Source of the DNA: an uncultured Eubacteriales bacterium
Lineage (GTDB): Bacteria > Bacillota > Clostridia > Christensenellales > CAG-138
NCBI GenBank assembly: GCA_900540495.1
Contig: UQGA01000024.1
Location: 1 to 20,785 of the forward strand
Direction of reading: 5' to 3'
Length of the DNA stretch: 20,785 nt
Positions 6,924-14,864 of this stretch are shown here, piece by piece; positions within the stretch are counted from its first letter, which is position 1, and every line of letters starts with the position of its first letter. The position numbers and the translations under genes are program-made. Below the pieces are notes generated by a model. That model did not search any database and was not told where the DNA came from. It saw nothing but the letters and a program-made list of their open reading frames with translations.

Positions 6924-7568
6924 TTATTCGATCGCAGCGCAGGCGCAGGCGGCGTAGACGCGGCTTGCGCCGTTCTTTTTGAGCGCCCGTGCGCAGGCCC
7001 TCAGCGTGGCGCGCGTGGTGGCGACGTCGTCTACCAACAGGATGGACAGCCCCTTTACGCAGTTACCCGCACGGAAAGCGCCACGGACGTTTTTTTGTCG
7101 CGCCGACGCGGTGAGGCTTGTCTGCGTGCGCGTATAACGCGTGCGAAAGAGGAGTTCCTTGCGGACGGGAAGGGATGGATAACGTTCGCTGATCGCTTGT
7201 GCGAGCATTTCGCTTTGGTTGTATCCGCGCAGGAATTCCCGCAGCCAGTGCAGAGGCACCGGTACGATACAGTCGATTTTCCAGTCCTCCGGCAGGGCAA
7301 TTCCTCCGGCAAAGAACCGCGAAAGATATGTGGCCTTGCCGTATTTGAGCCGCAACACCGCCTGCCTCGCCAGTCCCTCATAGAAGTAGGCGGCCACGAG
7401 CCCGTCGAGCGGCTCCGTAAAGACGGGCGCGGGACAGGCGTTGAGACAGGCGTCACAGTCCGCACAGGCGCCGCTGGGCAAAAGGAACGCATCCCTCCCG
7501 CACAACGGGCAGGCCACATCGGGCGGATACAGCGCGTCGAGCAACGCGCGTTGCAGCGCGGCTTTCAT
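6924..7568 (-). CDS. comF: ComF family phosphoribosyltransferase-like protein
   Basis: A 214-residue cytoplasmic protein of the ComF/GntX group, linked to DNA uptake in competent bacteria. The N-terminus has a zinc-finger-like cysteine set (C20, C23, C35, C38, C41, C45; CPLCG then CADC). The core contains VPVPLHWLREFLRGYNQSE (103-120), RTRYTRTQTSLTASARQKN and a PRPP-loop-like LLVDDVATTRATL (177-189). ATG 7568 overlaps the recD2 stop as ATGA, which favours it over the upstream ATG 7586, and it gives the usual N-terminus before the finger. It is the last gene of the glyQS-recD2-comF run. A ComF in a non-competence context may serve DNA repair; that is speculation. Confidence 0.9.
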   Translation of the reverse strand: MKAALQRALLDALYPPDVACPLCGRDAFLLPSGACADCDACLNACPAPVFTEPLDGLVAAYFYEGLARQAVLRLKYGKATYLSRFFAGGIALPEDWKIDCIVPVPLHWLREFLRGYNQSEMLAQAISERYPSLPVRKELLFRTRYTRTQTSLTASARQKNVRGAFRAGNCVKGLSILLVDDVATTRATLRACARALKKNGASRVYAACACAAIE

Positions 7569-9769
7569 GGGCGCAATGCGCGCCATTCCTGCAGGCGCAC
7601 GGCCAGCGAGGTATAGCGGCGCATATCGCGGTTATTCCGCACCATGGCGGCGATGGTTTCTCGCCTGCCGATGCAGACGACCTGTCGCCGCGCGCGCGTG
7701 ACAGCGGTATAGAGAAGGTTGCGCGTCAACAGCACGGGCGGGCCGCCGCAAAGCGGCAATATGACCACCGGAAACTCGCTTCCCTGGCTCTTGTGGATGG
7801 AGATGCAGTAGGCCAGCTCGATTTCATCCGACTGCGTAAAGTCGTAGTGGGCAAGCCGGTCATCATCAAAGAGGATGGAGAAGCGCCTTGTCGTGTTGTC
7901 GATGCGGTAAACCGTACCGAGATCGCCGTTGAACGCGCCCGTTCCTTCGATGGTTGCGCCGCCGGGGCCGCGTTTTGTCCATTCGATGCGGTAATTGTTC
8001 TGCACCTGCATGACCTTGTCGCCCACGCGCAGGATCCGTTCGCCAAAGGTGTGTTCCGCTTTTTCCGGCGCGGGCGGGTTCAGGGATTCCTGGAGGCGCG
8101 TGTTCAGGTGATAGACGCCGAGGAGGCCTTTTTTCATGGGCACGAGCACCTGCATGTCGAGCAGGGGCTCGCCGACGGGCATGTCCGCGCCCGGATGTGC
8201 GCACAGATCGAGCACGCGGGAAAGGGCCTGCTCCTGCGACGGAATCTCCTCAAAGCGAAAGTCGCTTTCGGGGCCGCCATCGAGCAACGGCTGCAATCCG
8301 TCGTTGATGCGATGGGCATTGGTAACGATGCGGCTCTGCTGTGCCTGCCGGAAGATCTCGGTCAGCCGCACGACCCGGATGGCGCCGCTGGCCGTGATAT
8401 CGCGCAGCGCATCGCCCGGGCCGACGGATGGCAGCTGGTCGCTGTCGCCAACCATGATCAGCCGGGTGCCCTCCGGGATGGCTGCCAGCAATGCGTTCAA
8501 TAGCGGCACGTCCACCATGGAGGCTTCGTCCACAATGATCATATCGTAAAAGAGCGGGTTATCCGCATTGCGCTGGAATCCTTCGCCGGGCACATACTCG
8601 AGCAGACGGTGCAGCGTCTTTGCTTCGCAGCCCGTCGCCTCCGCCATGCGTTTGGCCGCGCGCCCCGTCGGCGCAGCGAGCGCGAACTCCATCTGCATTT
8701 CCGAAAGGATCTCCGCAATGCAGCGAATAATCGTGGTCTTGCCGGTGCCAGGACCGCCGGTGATGACCAGTACGCCCTGCGTCATGGCCAGACGTACAGC
8801 TTCGGCCTGTTGCGGCGCAAGGTGGATATCGTGGCGCGGAGCGGCGGCCGCCGCCTCCAGAAACGGGTTGGAAACCGGCGGCGCGGCGAGCCGCGACAGG
8901 CGATTGGCGATGTCATTCTCCATGGCGCACATGCGCGGCAAAAACACGCCGTCCACGTCGCCCACCATTTGATAGACCGCCTCATGCGCGCCGATCAGCT
9001 CGTCCAGTGCGTCGTTTAACGCTTCAAGGGAGACGCCAAGGAGCTGTTGCGCATGATCCAGGAGCGAGGCGCGCGGGAGGTAGGTGTGGCCGTATTCGTT
9101 GCAGGCCTGCGACAGCGCAAACAGCAGCCCGGCGCGCAGGCGGGCGGGGGAGTCGAACGAAAAGCCGCTGACATTCTGCGCAATGCGGTCCGCCGTTACA
9201 AAGCCGATGCCATCCACGTCGGCAATGATCTGATAGGGGTTTTCTTCAATCCGTGCGATGCAGCCTTCGCCGTAAATCCGAAACAGCTTCCAGGCCTGGT
9301 TGACCGTCACGCCATATGGCTCGAGCGCCAGCATGATGTCGCGCATCTGGCGATTTTCCCGATACGAGGCCGCGATCATGGCGCAGCGTTTTTGACCGAT
9401 GCCGGATATTTCCAGCAACCGCTCCGGTTGTTCGTCCAGTATGGAGAGCGTGTCCATGCCGAAACGGGCGACGATGGCGCGCGCCGTAGCGGCGCCGATG
9501 CCCTTGATGATGCCGCTGCCGAGATAGCCCTCGATGGCGGAAAGCGTAGCGGGTGCGAGCGTTCGGGAGGAAGTGGCCTTGAATTGCCGGCCATAGCGCG
9601 GGTGTGTGACGAAGTTTCCCTCCAGCTCCACGCGTTCCCCCGCGGCGCAGAGCGGCAGCGTGCCGACGGCGGAGAGCCGCTCGCCGTTCTCATCGAGGAG
9701 CTCCAGCACCGTCCAGCCGTTGTCGGCGTTTCGGTAGATGATGGTTTGAATCGTACCCGTAATCTGCAT
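7565..9769 (-). CDS. recD2: RecD2-type ATP-dependent DNA helicase (SF1B)
   Basis: A 734-residue 5'-3' helicase, full length for RecD2, which acts without RecBC in DNA repair. It has an N-terminal OB-like domain (1-75), then helix-hairpin-helix motifs (GIIKGIGAATARAIV near 86, EISGIGQKR near 120 and a third near 187). Helicase motifs visible: Walker A GGPGTGKT at 338-345, Walker B VDEAS at 413-417, GDSDQLPSVG at 441-450, HKSQG at 659-663 and TAVTRAR at 688-694. The start ATG 9769 lies 3 bases after the upstream exporter stop, and the end overlaps comF by 4 bases, so it sits inside one transcription unit. All catalytic motifs are intact. Confidence 0.95.
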   Translation of the reverse strand: MQITGTIQTIIYRNADNGWTVLELLDENGERLSAVGTLPLCAAGERVELEGNFVTHPRYGRQFKATSSRTLAPATLSAIEGYLGSGIIKGIGAATARAIVARFGMDTLSILDEQPERLLEISGIGQKRCAMIAASYRENRQMRDIMLALEPYGVTVNQAWKLFRIYGEGCIARIEENPYQIIADVDGIGFVTADRIAQNVSGFSFDSPARLRAGLLFALSQACNEYGHTYLPRASLLDHAQQLLGVSLEALNDALDELIGAHEAVYQMVGDVDGVFLPRMCAMENDIANRLSRLAAPPVSNPFLEAAAAAPRHDIHLAPQQAEAVRLAMTQGVLVITGGPGTGKTTIIRCIAEILSEMQMEFALAAPTGRAAKRMAEATGCEAKTLHRLLEYVPGEGFQRNADNPLFYDMIIVDEASMVDVPLLNALLAAIPEGTRLIMVGDSDQLPSVGPGDALRDITASGAIRVVRLTEIFRQAQQSRIVTNAHRINDGLQPLLDGGPESDFRFEEIPSQEQALSRVLDLCAHPGADMPVGEPLLDMQVLVPMKKGLLGVYHLNTRLQESLNPPAPEKAEHTFGERILRVGDKVMQVQNNYRIEWTKRGPGGATIEGTGAFNGDLGTVYRIDNTTRRFSILFDDDRLAHYDFTQSDEIELAYCISIHKSQGSEFPVVILPLCGGPPVLLTRNLLYTAVTRARRQVVCIGRRETIAAMVRNNRDMRRYTSLAVRLQEWRALRP

Positions 9770-9772
9770 GGC

Positions 9773-10627
9773 TTAAATCAGTTGCAGCAGCACTCCGGCG
9801 ACCGCCGCCGCCACATAGGTGCTGCCCAGGATGAGCATATAGGTTTTGGGACGATGCTTGCCCTGCAACAGGACGAGCAGCCCCACGCCCGCCGCAGTAC
9901 CAAGACCGGCCACCGTAGAGCCGAGGGTAATCATGCCGTCCAGATACAGTTGGGTGAGCAGCACGGAGGCGGCGCAGTTGGGAATGAAGCCGAATAGCGC
10001 GGCAAGCAGCGGCTGGAACGGACCCGGCAACAGGAAGGAGGCGAACCGTTCGCGGCCGACACCCTCGATGAGCAGCCCGAGCAACAGCGCAAATACGAAC
10101 AGGAACAGCAGGATGGATAGCGTGCGCCTGAGCGCTTCCAGCAGAATGCGCCCCAGGGATGCGCCGCGTTCGCACGTGCATCGATGCGCGTGCATCGATG
10201 CGGCGTTCGGATCGGCCTGTTGCCGGGCGCGCGAAAATAGCGCGTCAACCAGAAATCCGGCGGCCACGCCGAGCACGATCTTGATGATGAGCAGCAGGAC
10301 GACCGTCTCCATCTGATCAGGATGCCCGAGCAGGATGGGCAGCGCCTCGTCCGATGTGGAAAGAAACACGGCCACCAGCGTGCCGGCGGAAACGAAGCCG
10401 CCATTGAACAGTTGTGCGCAGGCCGCGGAAAACCCGCACTGCGGGATGCACCCGACCAGACCGCCCAGCAACGGCCCGAAGCGTCCGGCACGCCGCACAG
10501 CGGCAAGCATCCGGTCGGCGGCCCGATGTTCGAGATATTCCATCAAAAAGACGGTTGCCAGCAATATGGGCGTCAGCTTTGCGCAGTCAAGCAGCGCGTC
10601 GAGCAGGACGTCCCAGATTCGATCCAT
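9773..10627 (-). CDS. Putative 10TM heavy-metal/manganese exporter (ArsP_2-like)
   Basis: A 284-residue, very hydrophobic protein with two similar halves. Each half has a G-x-I-P-x-C motif inside a membrane segment: GCIPQCGFS at 59-67 and GFIPNCAAS at 213-221, indicating an internal duplication with inverted or pseudo-twofold symmetry. A conserved-looking STSDEALPILL follows in the first half. This fits the family annotated as putative manganese transporter or 10TM heavy-metal exporter; the ion is not shown by sequence. The cytoplasmic linker (about 131-158) holds MHAHRCTC, a His/Cys cluster that could bind metal. ATG 10627 has AGGAGT (10640-10635) 7 bases upstream; a GTG at 10636 lies inside that ribosome site. 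It is followed directly by recD2. Confidence 0.75.
   Translation of the reverse strand: MDRIWDVLLDALLDCAKLTPILLATVFLMEYLEHRAADRMLAAVRRAGRFGPLLGGLVGCIPQCGFSAACAQLFNGGFVSAGTLVAVFLSTSDEALPILLGHPDQMETVVLLLIIKIVLGVAAGFLVDALFSRARQQADPNAASMHAHRCTCERGASLGRILLEALRRTLSILLFLFVFALLLGLLIEGVGRERFASFLLPGPFQPLLAALFGFIPNCAASVLLTQLYLDGMITLGSTVAGLGTAAGVGLLVLLQGKHRPKTYMLILGSTYVAAAVAGVLLQLI
10178..10201. repeat. Two tandem copies of palindrome GCATCGATGC
   Basis: The 10-bp palindrome occurs at 10178-10187 and 10192-10201, a 14-base period, inside the exporter gene where it encodes the His/Cys-rich linker. A period not divisible by three means the copies are read in different frames. Confidence 0.8.
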
Positions 10628-10661
10628 GACCCACACTCCTTACAAAACGCCGGATAGACTT

Positions 10662-10686
10662 GCTCCCGCCTTGTCGCGGCGGGAGC
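10662..10686. other. GC-rich hairpin between glyQS and the exporter gene
   Basis: GCTCCCGCC (10662-10670) pairs with GGCGGGAGC (10678-10686), loop 7. It lies 12 bases past the glyQS stop. No T tract follows on the minus strand, so it may be a partial terminator, an RNA-stability element or a processing site that lets some transcription continue. Confidence 0.6.
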
Positions 10687-10697
10687 ATCGGGGGCGA

Positions 10698-12080
10698 TCA
10701 AAAATCGATCTTGGCTTCGATATGTGCCGCAATCTCCCCGACCGGAACCCGTACCTGTTCCATCGTGTCACGGTCGCGGATGGTGACGCAGCCGTCGTTT
10801 TCGGTTTCAAAATCGATCGTGATGCACAGCGGCGTTCCGATCTCGTCCTCCCGGCGATAGCGTTTGCCAATGGAGCCGGTCTCGTCGTAATCCACCATGT
10901 ACCGCTTGGACAGTTGCGCGTGGATCTCCGCGGCTCGTTCAGCGAGTTTTTTGGAGAGCGGCAACACCGCGGCCTTATAGGGCGCGAGCGCGCCGTGCAG
11001 GCGCAGCACCGTGCGCACGTCGCCGCCTTCGAGCGTCTCCTCGTCGTAGGCGTCGCAAAGGAATGCCAGCGCCACACGATCCGCGCCGAGCGACGGCTCC
11101 ACGCAGTAAGGGATGTACCGCTTGCCGTTGAACGGATCGAGATATTCGAAGCTTTCGCCGCTGTGTTCCGCATGGGATTTCAGATCGAAATCCGTACGGT
11201 CGGCGATGCCCCAGAGCTCACCCCAGCCGAACGGGAACAGGAATTCGATGTCGGTCGTCCCCTTGCTGTAATGCGAAAGCTCGGCCTGTTCGTGCTCGCG
11301 CATGCGCATGTTTTCCGGGCGCATCCCGAGCGAGAGCAGGAAGTTCCGGCAATAGTCCTTCCAGTATGCATACCAGTCAAGGTCGGTGCCGGGCTCGCAG
11401 AAAAACTCCAGCTCCATCTGCTCAAACTCGCGCGTGCGGAACGTAAAGTTGCCGGGCGTGATCTCATTGCGGAAGGACTTGCCGATCTGTGCGATCCCAA
11501 AGGGGATTTTGCGTCGCGTGGTGCGCTGCACATTGCGGAAGTTCACAAAGATGCCCTGCGCGGTCTCCGGACGAAGGTATAGCTCGGAGGCGGAGTCCTC
11601 TGTAACGCCCTGGAACGTCTTGAACATCAGGTTGAACTTGCGGATACCCGTGAAGTCCGCCTTGCCGCATTCCGGGCAGGTGACGCCGTTGTCGGCGATA
11701 AACTGCTCCATCTGCGCGCTGCTCCAGCCGTCCGGCCGGATATCCAGGGCGTGTTCGGCTGCATATGCCTCGATGAGCTGATCGGCGCGGAAGCGTGCCT
11801 TGCAGGCCTTGCAGTCCATCAGCGGATCGGAAAAGCCGCCGACATGTCCGCTGGCCACCCATGTTTCGGGGTTCATGAGGATGGCGGCATCCATCCCCAC
11901 ATTGTATGGGCTTTCCTGTACAAACTTGCGCCACCAGGCCTTTTTGACATTGTTTTTGAATTCAACCCCCAGCGGACCGTAATCCCACGTGTTGGCGAGG
12001 CCGCCATAGATCTCGCTCCCCGCAAAGATAAAACCGCGGCCCTTGCAAAGCGCTACGATCTTGTCCATCGATTTCTCCAC
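10698..12080 (-). CDS. glyQS: Glycyl-tRNA synthetase, single-chain class II type
   Basis: A 460-residue enzyme charging tRNA(Gly). N-terminal GSEIYGGLANTWDYGPLG is diagnostic. Two CxxC pairs (C90/C93 and C135/C138) suggest a zinc site in the insertion domain. LRPETAQG (169-176), motif 2 FRNE (203-206) and motif 3 VEPSLGADR (near 360) form the class II active site, and the C-terminal anticodon-binding domain is present. The start is GTG 12080: it gives the family N-terminus MEKSMDKIVA and has GAGAGGG 8 bases upstream. ATG 12116 lies at or before the predicted transcription start, so it is unlikely. This is the first gene of the run through comF. Confidence 0.95.
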   Translation of the reverse strand: MEKSMDKIVALCKGRGFIFAGSEIYGGLANTWDYGPLGVEFKNNVKKAWWRKFVQESPYNVGMDAAILMNPETWVASGHVGGFSDPLMDCKACKARFRADQLIEAYAAEHALDIRPDGWSSAQMEQFIADNGVTCPECGKADFTGIRKFNLMFKTFQGVTEDSASELYLRPETAQGIFVNFRNVQRTTRRKIPFGIAQIGKSFRNEITPGNFTFRTREFEQMELEFFCEPGTDLDWYAYWKDYCRNFLLSLGMRPENMRMREHEQAELSHYSKGTTDIEFLFPFGWGELWGIADRTDFDLKSHAEHSGESFEYLDPFNGKRYIPYCVEPSLGADRVALAFLCDAYDEETLEGGDVRTVLRLHGALAPYKAAVLPLSKKLAERAAEIHAQLSKRYMVDYDETGSIGKRYRREDEIGTPLCITIDFETENDGCVTIRDRDTMEQVRVPVGEIAAHIEAKIDF

Positions 12081-12119
12081 TACCGATTCCCTCTCTCTTC
12101 TCCAAGTTTTACCCATCTA

Positions 12120-12147
12120 TTATTAGGTAGAACCCACGTTTTGTCAA
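12120..12147 (-). promoter_or_regulatory. Sigma-A promoter of glyQS
   Basis: A perfect TTGACA (12147-12142) is followed 16 bases later by TAATAA (12125-12120). Transcription would start near 12112, leaving a ~32-base leader: too short for a T-box, and no T-box sequence (AGGGTGGnACCGCG) is present. Confidence 0.65.
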
Positions 12148-12251
12148 GGTCGCAGGCGGACAAGCACAACATTTTAGACCCCCGCGTACTATGACAGTAG
12201 CTGGCGGCGAAACAGCCGCATGCGAACAAAACACGTTGAGGAGGTTTCTTT

Positions 12252-12455
12252 ATGGGTTGCCTGAACAATTTTTGCGGCGGAAACGGCATGTGGTGGATCA
12301 TCATCCTCCTGCTCCTGCTGGACAATGATGGGAACACCTGCGACAGCCTGATCTGGATTCTGCTGCTCTCCCGCTTCTGCAACTGCGGCTGCGGCAACGC
12401 CTGCACGGATTGCGGCTGCGGCTGCACGGCAACGCCGCGCACCTGCGGTTGTTAA
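12252..12455 (+). CDS. Small cysteine-rich hydrophobic protein
   Basis: A 67-residue protein with 12 cysteines. Two hydrophobic blocks (MWWIIILLLLL at 13-23 and LIWILLLSRF at 33-42) are separated by an acidic DNDGNTCD. The last 25 residues are a run of Cys-Gly, Cys-Asn and Cys-Thr pairs ending TCGC. Similar small proteins in Clostridia carry the misleading automatic name 'chorion class high-cysteine protein'; no function is known. Membrane insertion followed by disulfide or metal cross-linking is possible. The start ATG 12252 is supported by GAGGAGGT (12238-12245), one of the strongest ribosome sites in the window, so it is probably well translated. It is divergent from glyQS. I found no clear promoter or terminator. 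Confidence 0.75.
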   Translation: MGCLNNFCGGNGMWWIIILLLLLDNDGNTCDSLIWILLLSRFCNCGCGNACTDCGCGCTATPRTCGC

Positions 12456-13012
12456 CGATAATTTCGGAAAAACAGAGCCGAAAACGAGCCGACCTTGCCT
12501 CCTTTGTGCTATACTGAGCGTAGAGCTTGCGCCGCACAGGGGAGGCGCCGCTTATTCTGCCGTTTAAACGGCCGGAACGGCGGCAAAAACGGCAGGAGCA
12601 AGCGCAAAGGCGCGACCCGGCGGTACGGCCGCCCTTGTGTCATTGCCCCATGGACGATTGGCAGCGCGCCCCTTCTTTGCGGGCATCCCGTCGCCAGATC
12701 GCGTTTGGAAAAGGATCTTGCAATGGCGCGGCGCGTCCGGTATCATTCTTTTCAAGAGGCGCTGGCGCACGCGGCCGCGTGCGGGGCGGGACGCCGGCGC
12801 TGCCGGTCCTGTATAACGGGCATGTGGATATGCCTATCCCGTCGGCGTGTTCCCGTTGGGGTTGCCCCATGAGACCGACTGTGAAGTGCCGGGCCTGACG
12901 GCCTGGCGCCGGCGACGGAATGAACGAGCGGCGAGGAATGAGGGACATCATAACGACGTGTACGGATCGAAACGACGTGTAATTTGTTGCGGCCAAACCA
13001 TCGGACGCAGCT
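12456..13012. other. Long GC-rich region without a recognisable gene
   Basis: No intact gene is convincing on either strand. An extended -10 (TGcTATACT, 12507-12515) could start a transcript. A 12-bp palindrome CCGTTTAAACGG sits at 12559-12570, inside a larger inverted repeat (CTGCCGTTT with AAACGGCAG). From ~12720 to ~12930 short protein-like stretches appear in different forward frames (RYHSFQEALAHA, then LPVLYNGHVD, then YPVGVFPLGLPHETDCEVPG), as in a decayed coding sequence, but I recognise no family. Close to the GNAT gene there is an 11-base direct repeat. Confidence 0.35.
12952..12981. repeat. Direct repeat AACGACGTGTA, two copies
   Basis: Copies lie at 12952-12962 and 12971-12981, a 19-base period, just upstream of the GNAT coding sequence. 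The second copy supplies the in-frame TAA (12980-12982) before the conserved GNAT N-terminus. It may be a short duplication or a pair of regulatory sites. Confidence 0.7.
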
Positions 13013-13468
13013 GTGATCCCACGCCTTCGCAGGAGGATTTGGACGACCACATACCGGGGCATCTATCCGGATGAGATGATCGACCGCTTTGATTATGCCT
13101 GGCACGAGGAAAGGGACGCCCAAAGGATCGATGATCCTGCCTATGCCGTTTATCTTGTCCGGGTTTCGGATCGGCTCGCCGGGTATATCTGCCTGCGAAA
13201 GCGAAACCCGGCGCAACTGCTTTCGCTGTACGTCGAGAAGGCATTTCAGGATAGAGGGATTGGGCGCAGGGCTTTCGGGTTTGTAAAAACCTGCTTTGCG
13301 GCGGCCGGCGTGCCGGCCTTTATCTGCCAATGTCAGCCGGACAACACAAAGGCCATCCGGTTTTACCGGAGAAACGGCGGCAGGGTGATCCGGGAGGATC
13401 TGAATCATGAGGCGAGATGGCAGGATGCCGTTATATTTCTATTCGATGTCAACCGGGAAAGCAGGTGA
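13013..13468 (+). CDS. GNAT family N-acetyltransferase, start region damaged
   Basis: A GCN5-related acetyltransferase; such enzymes transfer acetyl from acetyl-CoA to an amine, here of unknown identity. The acetyl-CoA loop QDRGIGR in LLSLYVEKAFQDRGIGRRAFG and the later PDNTKAIRFYRRNGG block are clear. In-frame sequence before the only usable start, GTG 13013, reads FVAAKPSDAA, which matches the usual first beta strand of the family but follows directly on TAA 12980-12982. No ATG, GTG or TTG precedes it, and GTG 13013 has no ribosome site. The gene may therefore be truncated, barely expressed, or a fresh pseudogene. mnmA begins 4 bases past the stop. Confidence 0.65.
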   Translation: MIPRLRRRIWTTTYRGIYPDEMIDRFDYAWHEERDAQRIDDPAYAVYLVRVSDRLAGYICLRKRNPAQLLSLYVEKAFQDRGIGRRAFGFVKTCFAAAGVPAFICQCQPDNTKAIRFYRRNGGRVIREDLNHEARWQDAVIFLFDVNRESR

Positions 13469-13472
13469 GCCG

Positions 13473-14624
13473 ATGGAATTTCCACAGGAAACGGGAAGCT
13501 GCAAGGAAACGAGCGCCAACCTGCGCGAGGGGCATGTGGTTGTGGGCCTTTCCGGCGGCGTGGACAGCGCTGTGGCGGCCTATCTGCTCAAACGGGACGG
13601 GTACGACGTGATCGGCGTGTTCATGAAGAACTGGGAGGAGACGGGGGAGGACGGCGTTTGCACGGCGGCGGCGGATTATGAGGATGTGAAGAGCGTATCC
13701 GCCTCCATCGGCATCCCCTATTATACGGTCAACTTTTCCGAGGAGTACCGGGAAAGGGTCTTTGCCTACTTTTTGTCGGAATATCGCGCCGGGCGTACGC
13801 CCAATCCCGACGTGCTCTGCAACTGCGAGATCAAGTTTCGCGCCTTTCTGGATTTTGCACTGGGTACCGGCGCTGCAGGCCTCGCAACGGGCCACTATGC
13901 GCGCCTTGCACAAGGGACGGATGGCGGGGTACGACTGCTGCGCGCCCGTGACGCGGGCAAGGACCAGACCTATTTCCTTGCGGGCCTGACGCAGGAGCAG
14001 TTGCGGAACGCGCGTTTCCCCATCGGCGGCATGCTCAAGAGCGAAGTGCGACGCATTGCGCGCGAGCAGGGGTTTTCCAACGCCGCCAAAAAGGACTCCA
14101 CCGGGATCTGCTTCATTGGCGAGCGGAACTTCAAGCGCTTTTTGATGCAGTATCTGCCCGCGCAGCCGGGCGACATGGTGGACGAGCACGGCAACTTCGT
14201 CGGGCGCCACGACGGCCTGATGTACTATACGCTCGGGCAGCGCCGCGGCCTTGGCATCGGCGGCTATGCCGGCGGTACGGGGGAGAGCTGGTTTGTCATC
14301 GGCAAGGACCTCCCCCGCAATCTTCTGATCGTACAGCAGGGCGAGCATGAGGAGCTATTTTCTCTCTCGCTCGTCGCGCCGCACGTTAACTGGATCGCCG
14401 GCGCGCCGCCGGCTTGTGAATTCACCTGTACGGCCAAGTTCCGCTACCGGCAGCCGGATCGACCCGTCCTGGTATCCTGCGGGGATCTGGGTGTCCATGT
14501 CCGCTTTTTTGAGCCGGAGCGGGCGGTCACGCCGGGGCAATGGGTTGTTTTTTACGACGGCGATGTATGCCTCGGCGGCGGCCCCATATCCTCTACGGAA
14601 CCGCTCAAACCCATCCGCCTCTGA
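13473..14624 (+). CDS. mnmA: tRNA-specific 2-thiouridylase
   Basis: A 383-residue cytoplasmic enzyme that installs the 2-thio group on U34 of tRNA(Lys), tRNA(Glu) and tRNA(Gln), using sulfur relayed from a cysteine desulfurase. The PP-loop SGGVDS is at residues 27-32, followed by GVFMKNW. The catalytic cysteine pair is present: C116 in NPDVLCN and C213 in DSTGICFIGERNF. LATGHYAR (138-143) and the C-terminal beta-barrel (KFRYRQPD, then PGQWVVFYDGDVCLGGG) complete a full-length protein. ATG 13473 is chosen because it has AGGTG (13463-13467) 5 bases upstream. The preceding frame extends to the left but overlaps the GNAT gene. No sulfur-relay partner gene is adjacent. Confidence 0.95.
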   Translation: MEFPQETGSCKETSANLREGHVVVGLSGGVDSAVAAYLLKRDGYDVIGVFMKNWEETGEDGVCTAAADYEDVKSVSASIGIPYYTVNFSEEYRERVFAYFLSEYRAGRTPNPDVLCNCEIKFRAFLDFALGTGAAGLATGHYARLAQGTDGGVRLLRARDAGKDQTYFLAGLTQEQLRNARFPIGGMLKSEVRRIAREQGFSNAAKKDSTGICFIGERNFKRFLMQYLPAQPGDMVDEHGNFVGRHDGLMYYTLGQRRGLGIGGYAGGTGESWFVIGKDLPRNLLIVQQGEHEELFSLSLVAPHVNWIAGAPPACEFTCTAKFRYRQPDRPVLVSCGDLGVHVRFFEPERAVTPGQWVVFYDGDVCLGGGPISSTEPLKPIRL

Positions 14625-14751
14625 TGCAGGGCGCCGGCAAACGCCGCCCGTACAACATGAGCGGCGCAGCGACCTCCTCCATCATCGCGGGCGCCAGGAC
14701 AACTGCCCGCGCTTCCCGGCGGGAACCGGCGATGGAGAACTTCGCCTGCAT
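14605..14751 (-). CDS. Possible 48-residue small protein, unknown
   Basis: An open frame runs from ATG 14751 to TGA 14607-14605. A textbook AGGAGGTGA lies at 14764-14756, ending 4 bases before the ATG. The product (MQAKFSIAGSRREARAVV, then a hydrophobic-methionine stretch and a basic, proline-rich end) matches nothing I know. Its last 20 bases are antisense to the 3' end of mnmA. Its only obvious upstream transcription source, the metallo-beta-lactamase gene, ends in a terminator just before it, so expression would need read-through or a promoter I cannot see. Confidence 0.4.
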   Translation of the reverse strand: MQAKFSIAGSRREARAVVLAPAMMEEVAAPLMLYGRRLPAPCIRGGWV

Positions 14752-14775
14752 GGTGTCACCTCCTGCATGCTCTCA

Positions 14776-14811
14776 TTACAAAAAGAAAACCGGCGCATTT
14801 CCGCCGGTTTT
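14776..14811 (-). terminator. Rho-independent terminator after the metallo-beta-lactamase gene
   Basis: AAAACCGGCG (14786-14795) pairs with CGCCGGTTTT (14802-14811), loop 6. On the minus strand the stem is followed by TTTTCTTTTTG, a strong U tract. On the plus strand the T run is only four bases, so it may stop mnmA transcription weakly as well. Confidence 0.8.
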
Positions 14812-14864
14812 CGATAAGCGGTCGTTTTGGCGCGGCAAATGGCCGAATGGATACGCGACCTGCT

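Noticed and set aside
10662..10686. Intrinsic terminator after glyQS
   Set aside because: The hairpin is good but no T tract follows on the minus strand, so it is listed only as a hairpin.
12081..12250. T-box riboswitch upstream of glyQS
   Set aside because: The leader predicted from the promoter is ~32 bases and the conserved T-box sequence is absent.
12920..12982. 20-codon ORF upstream of the GNAT gene
   Set aside because: No ribosome site, no recognisable sequence, and it contains the direct repeat; likely chance.
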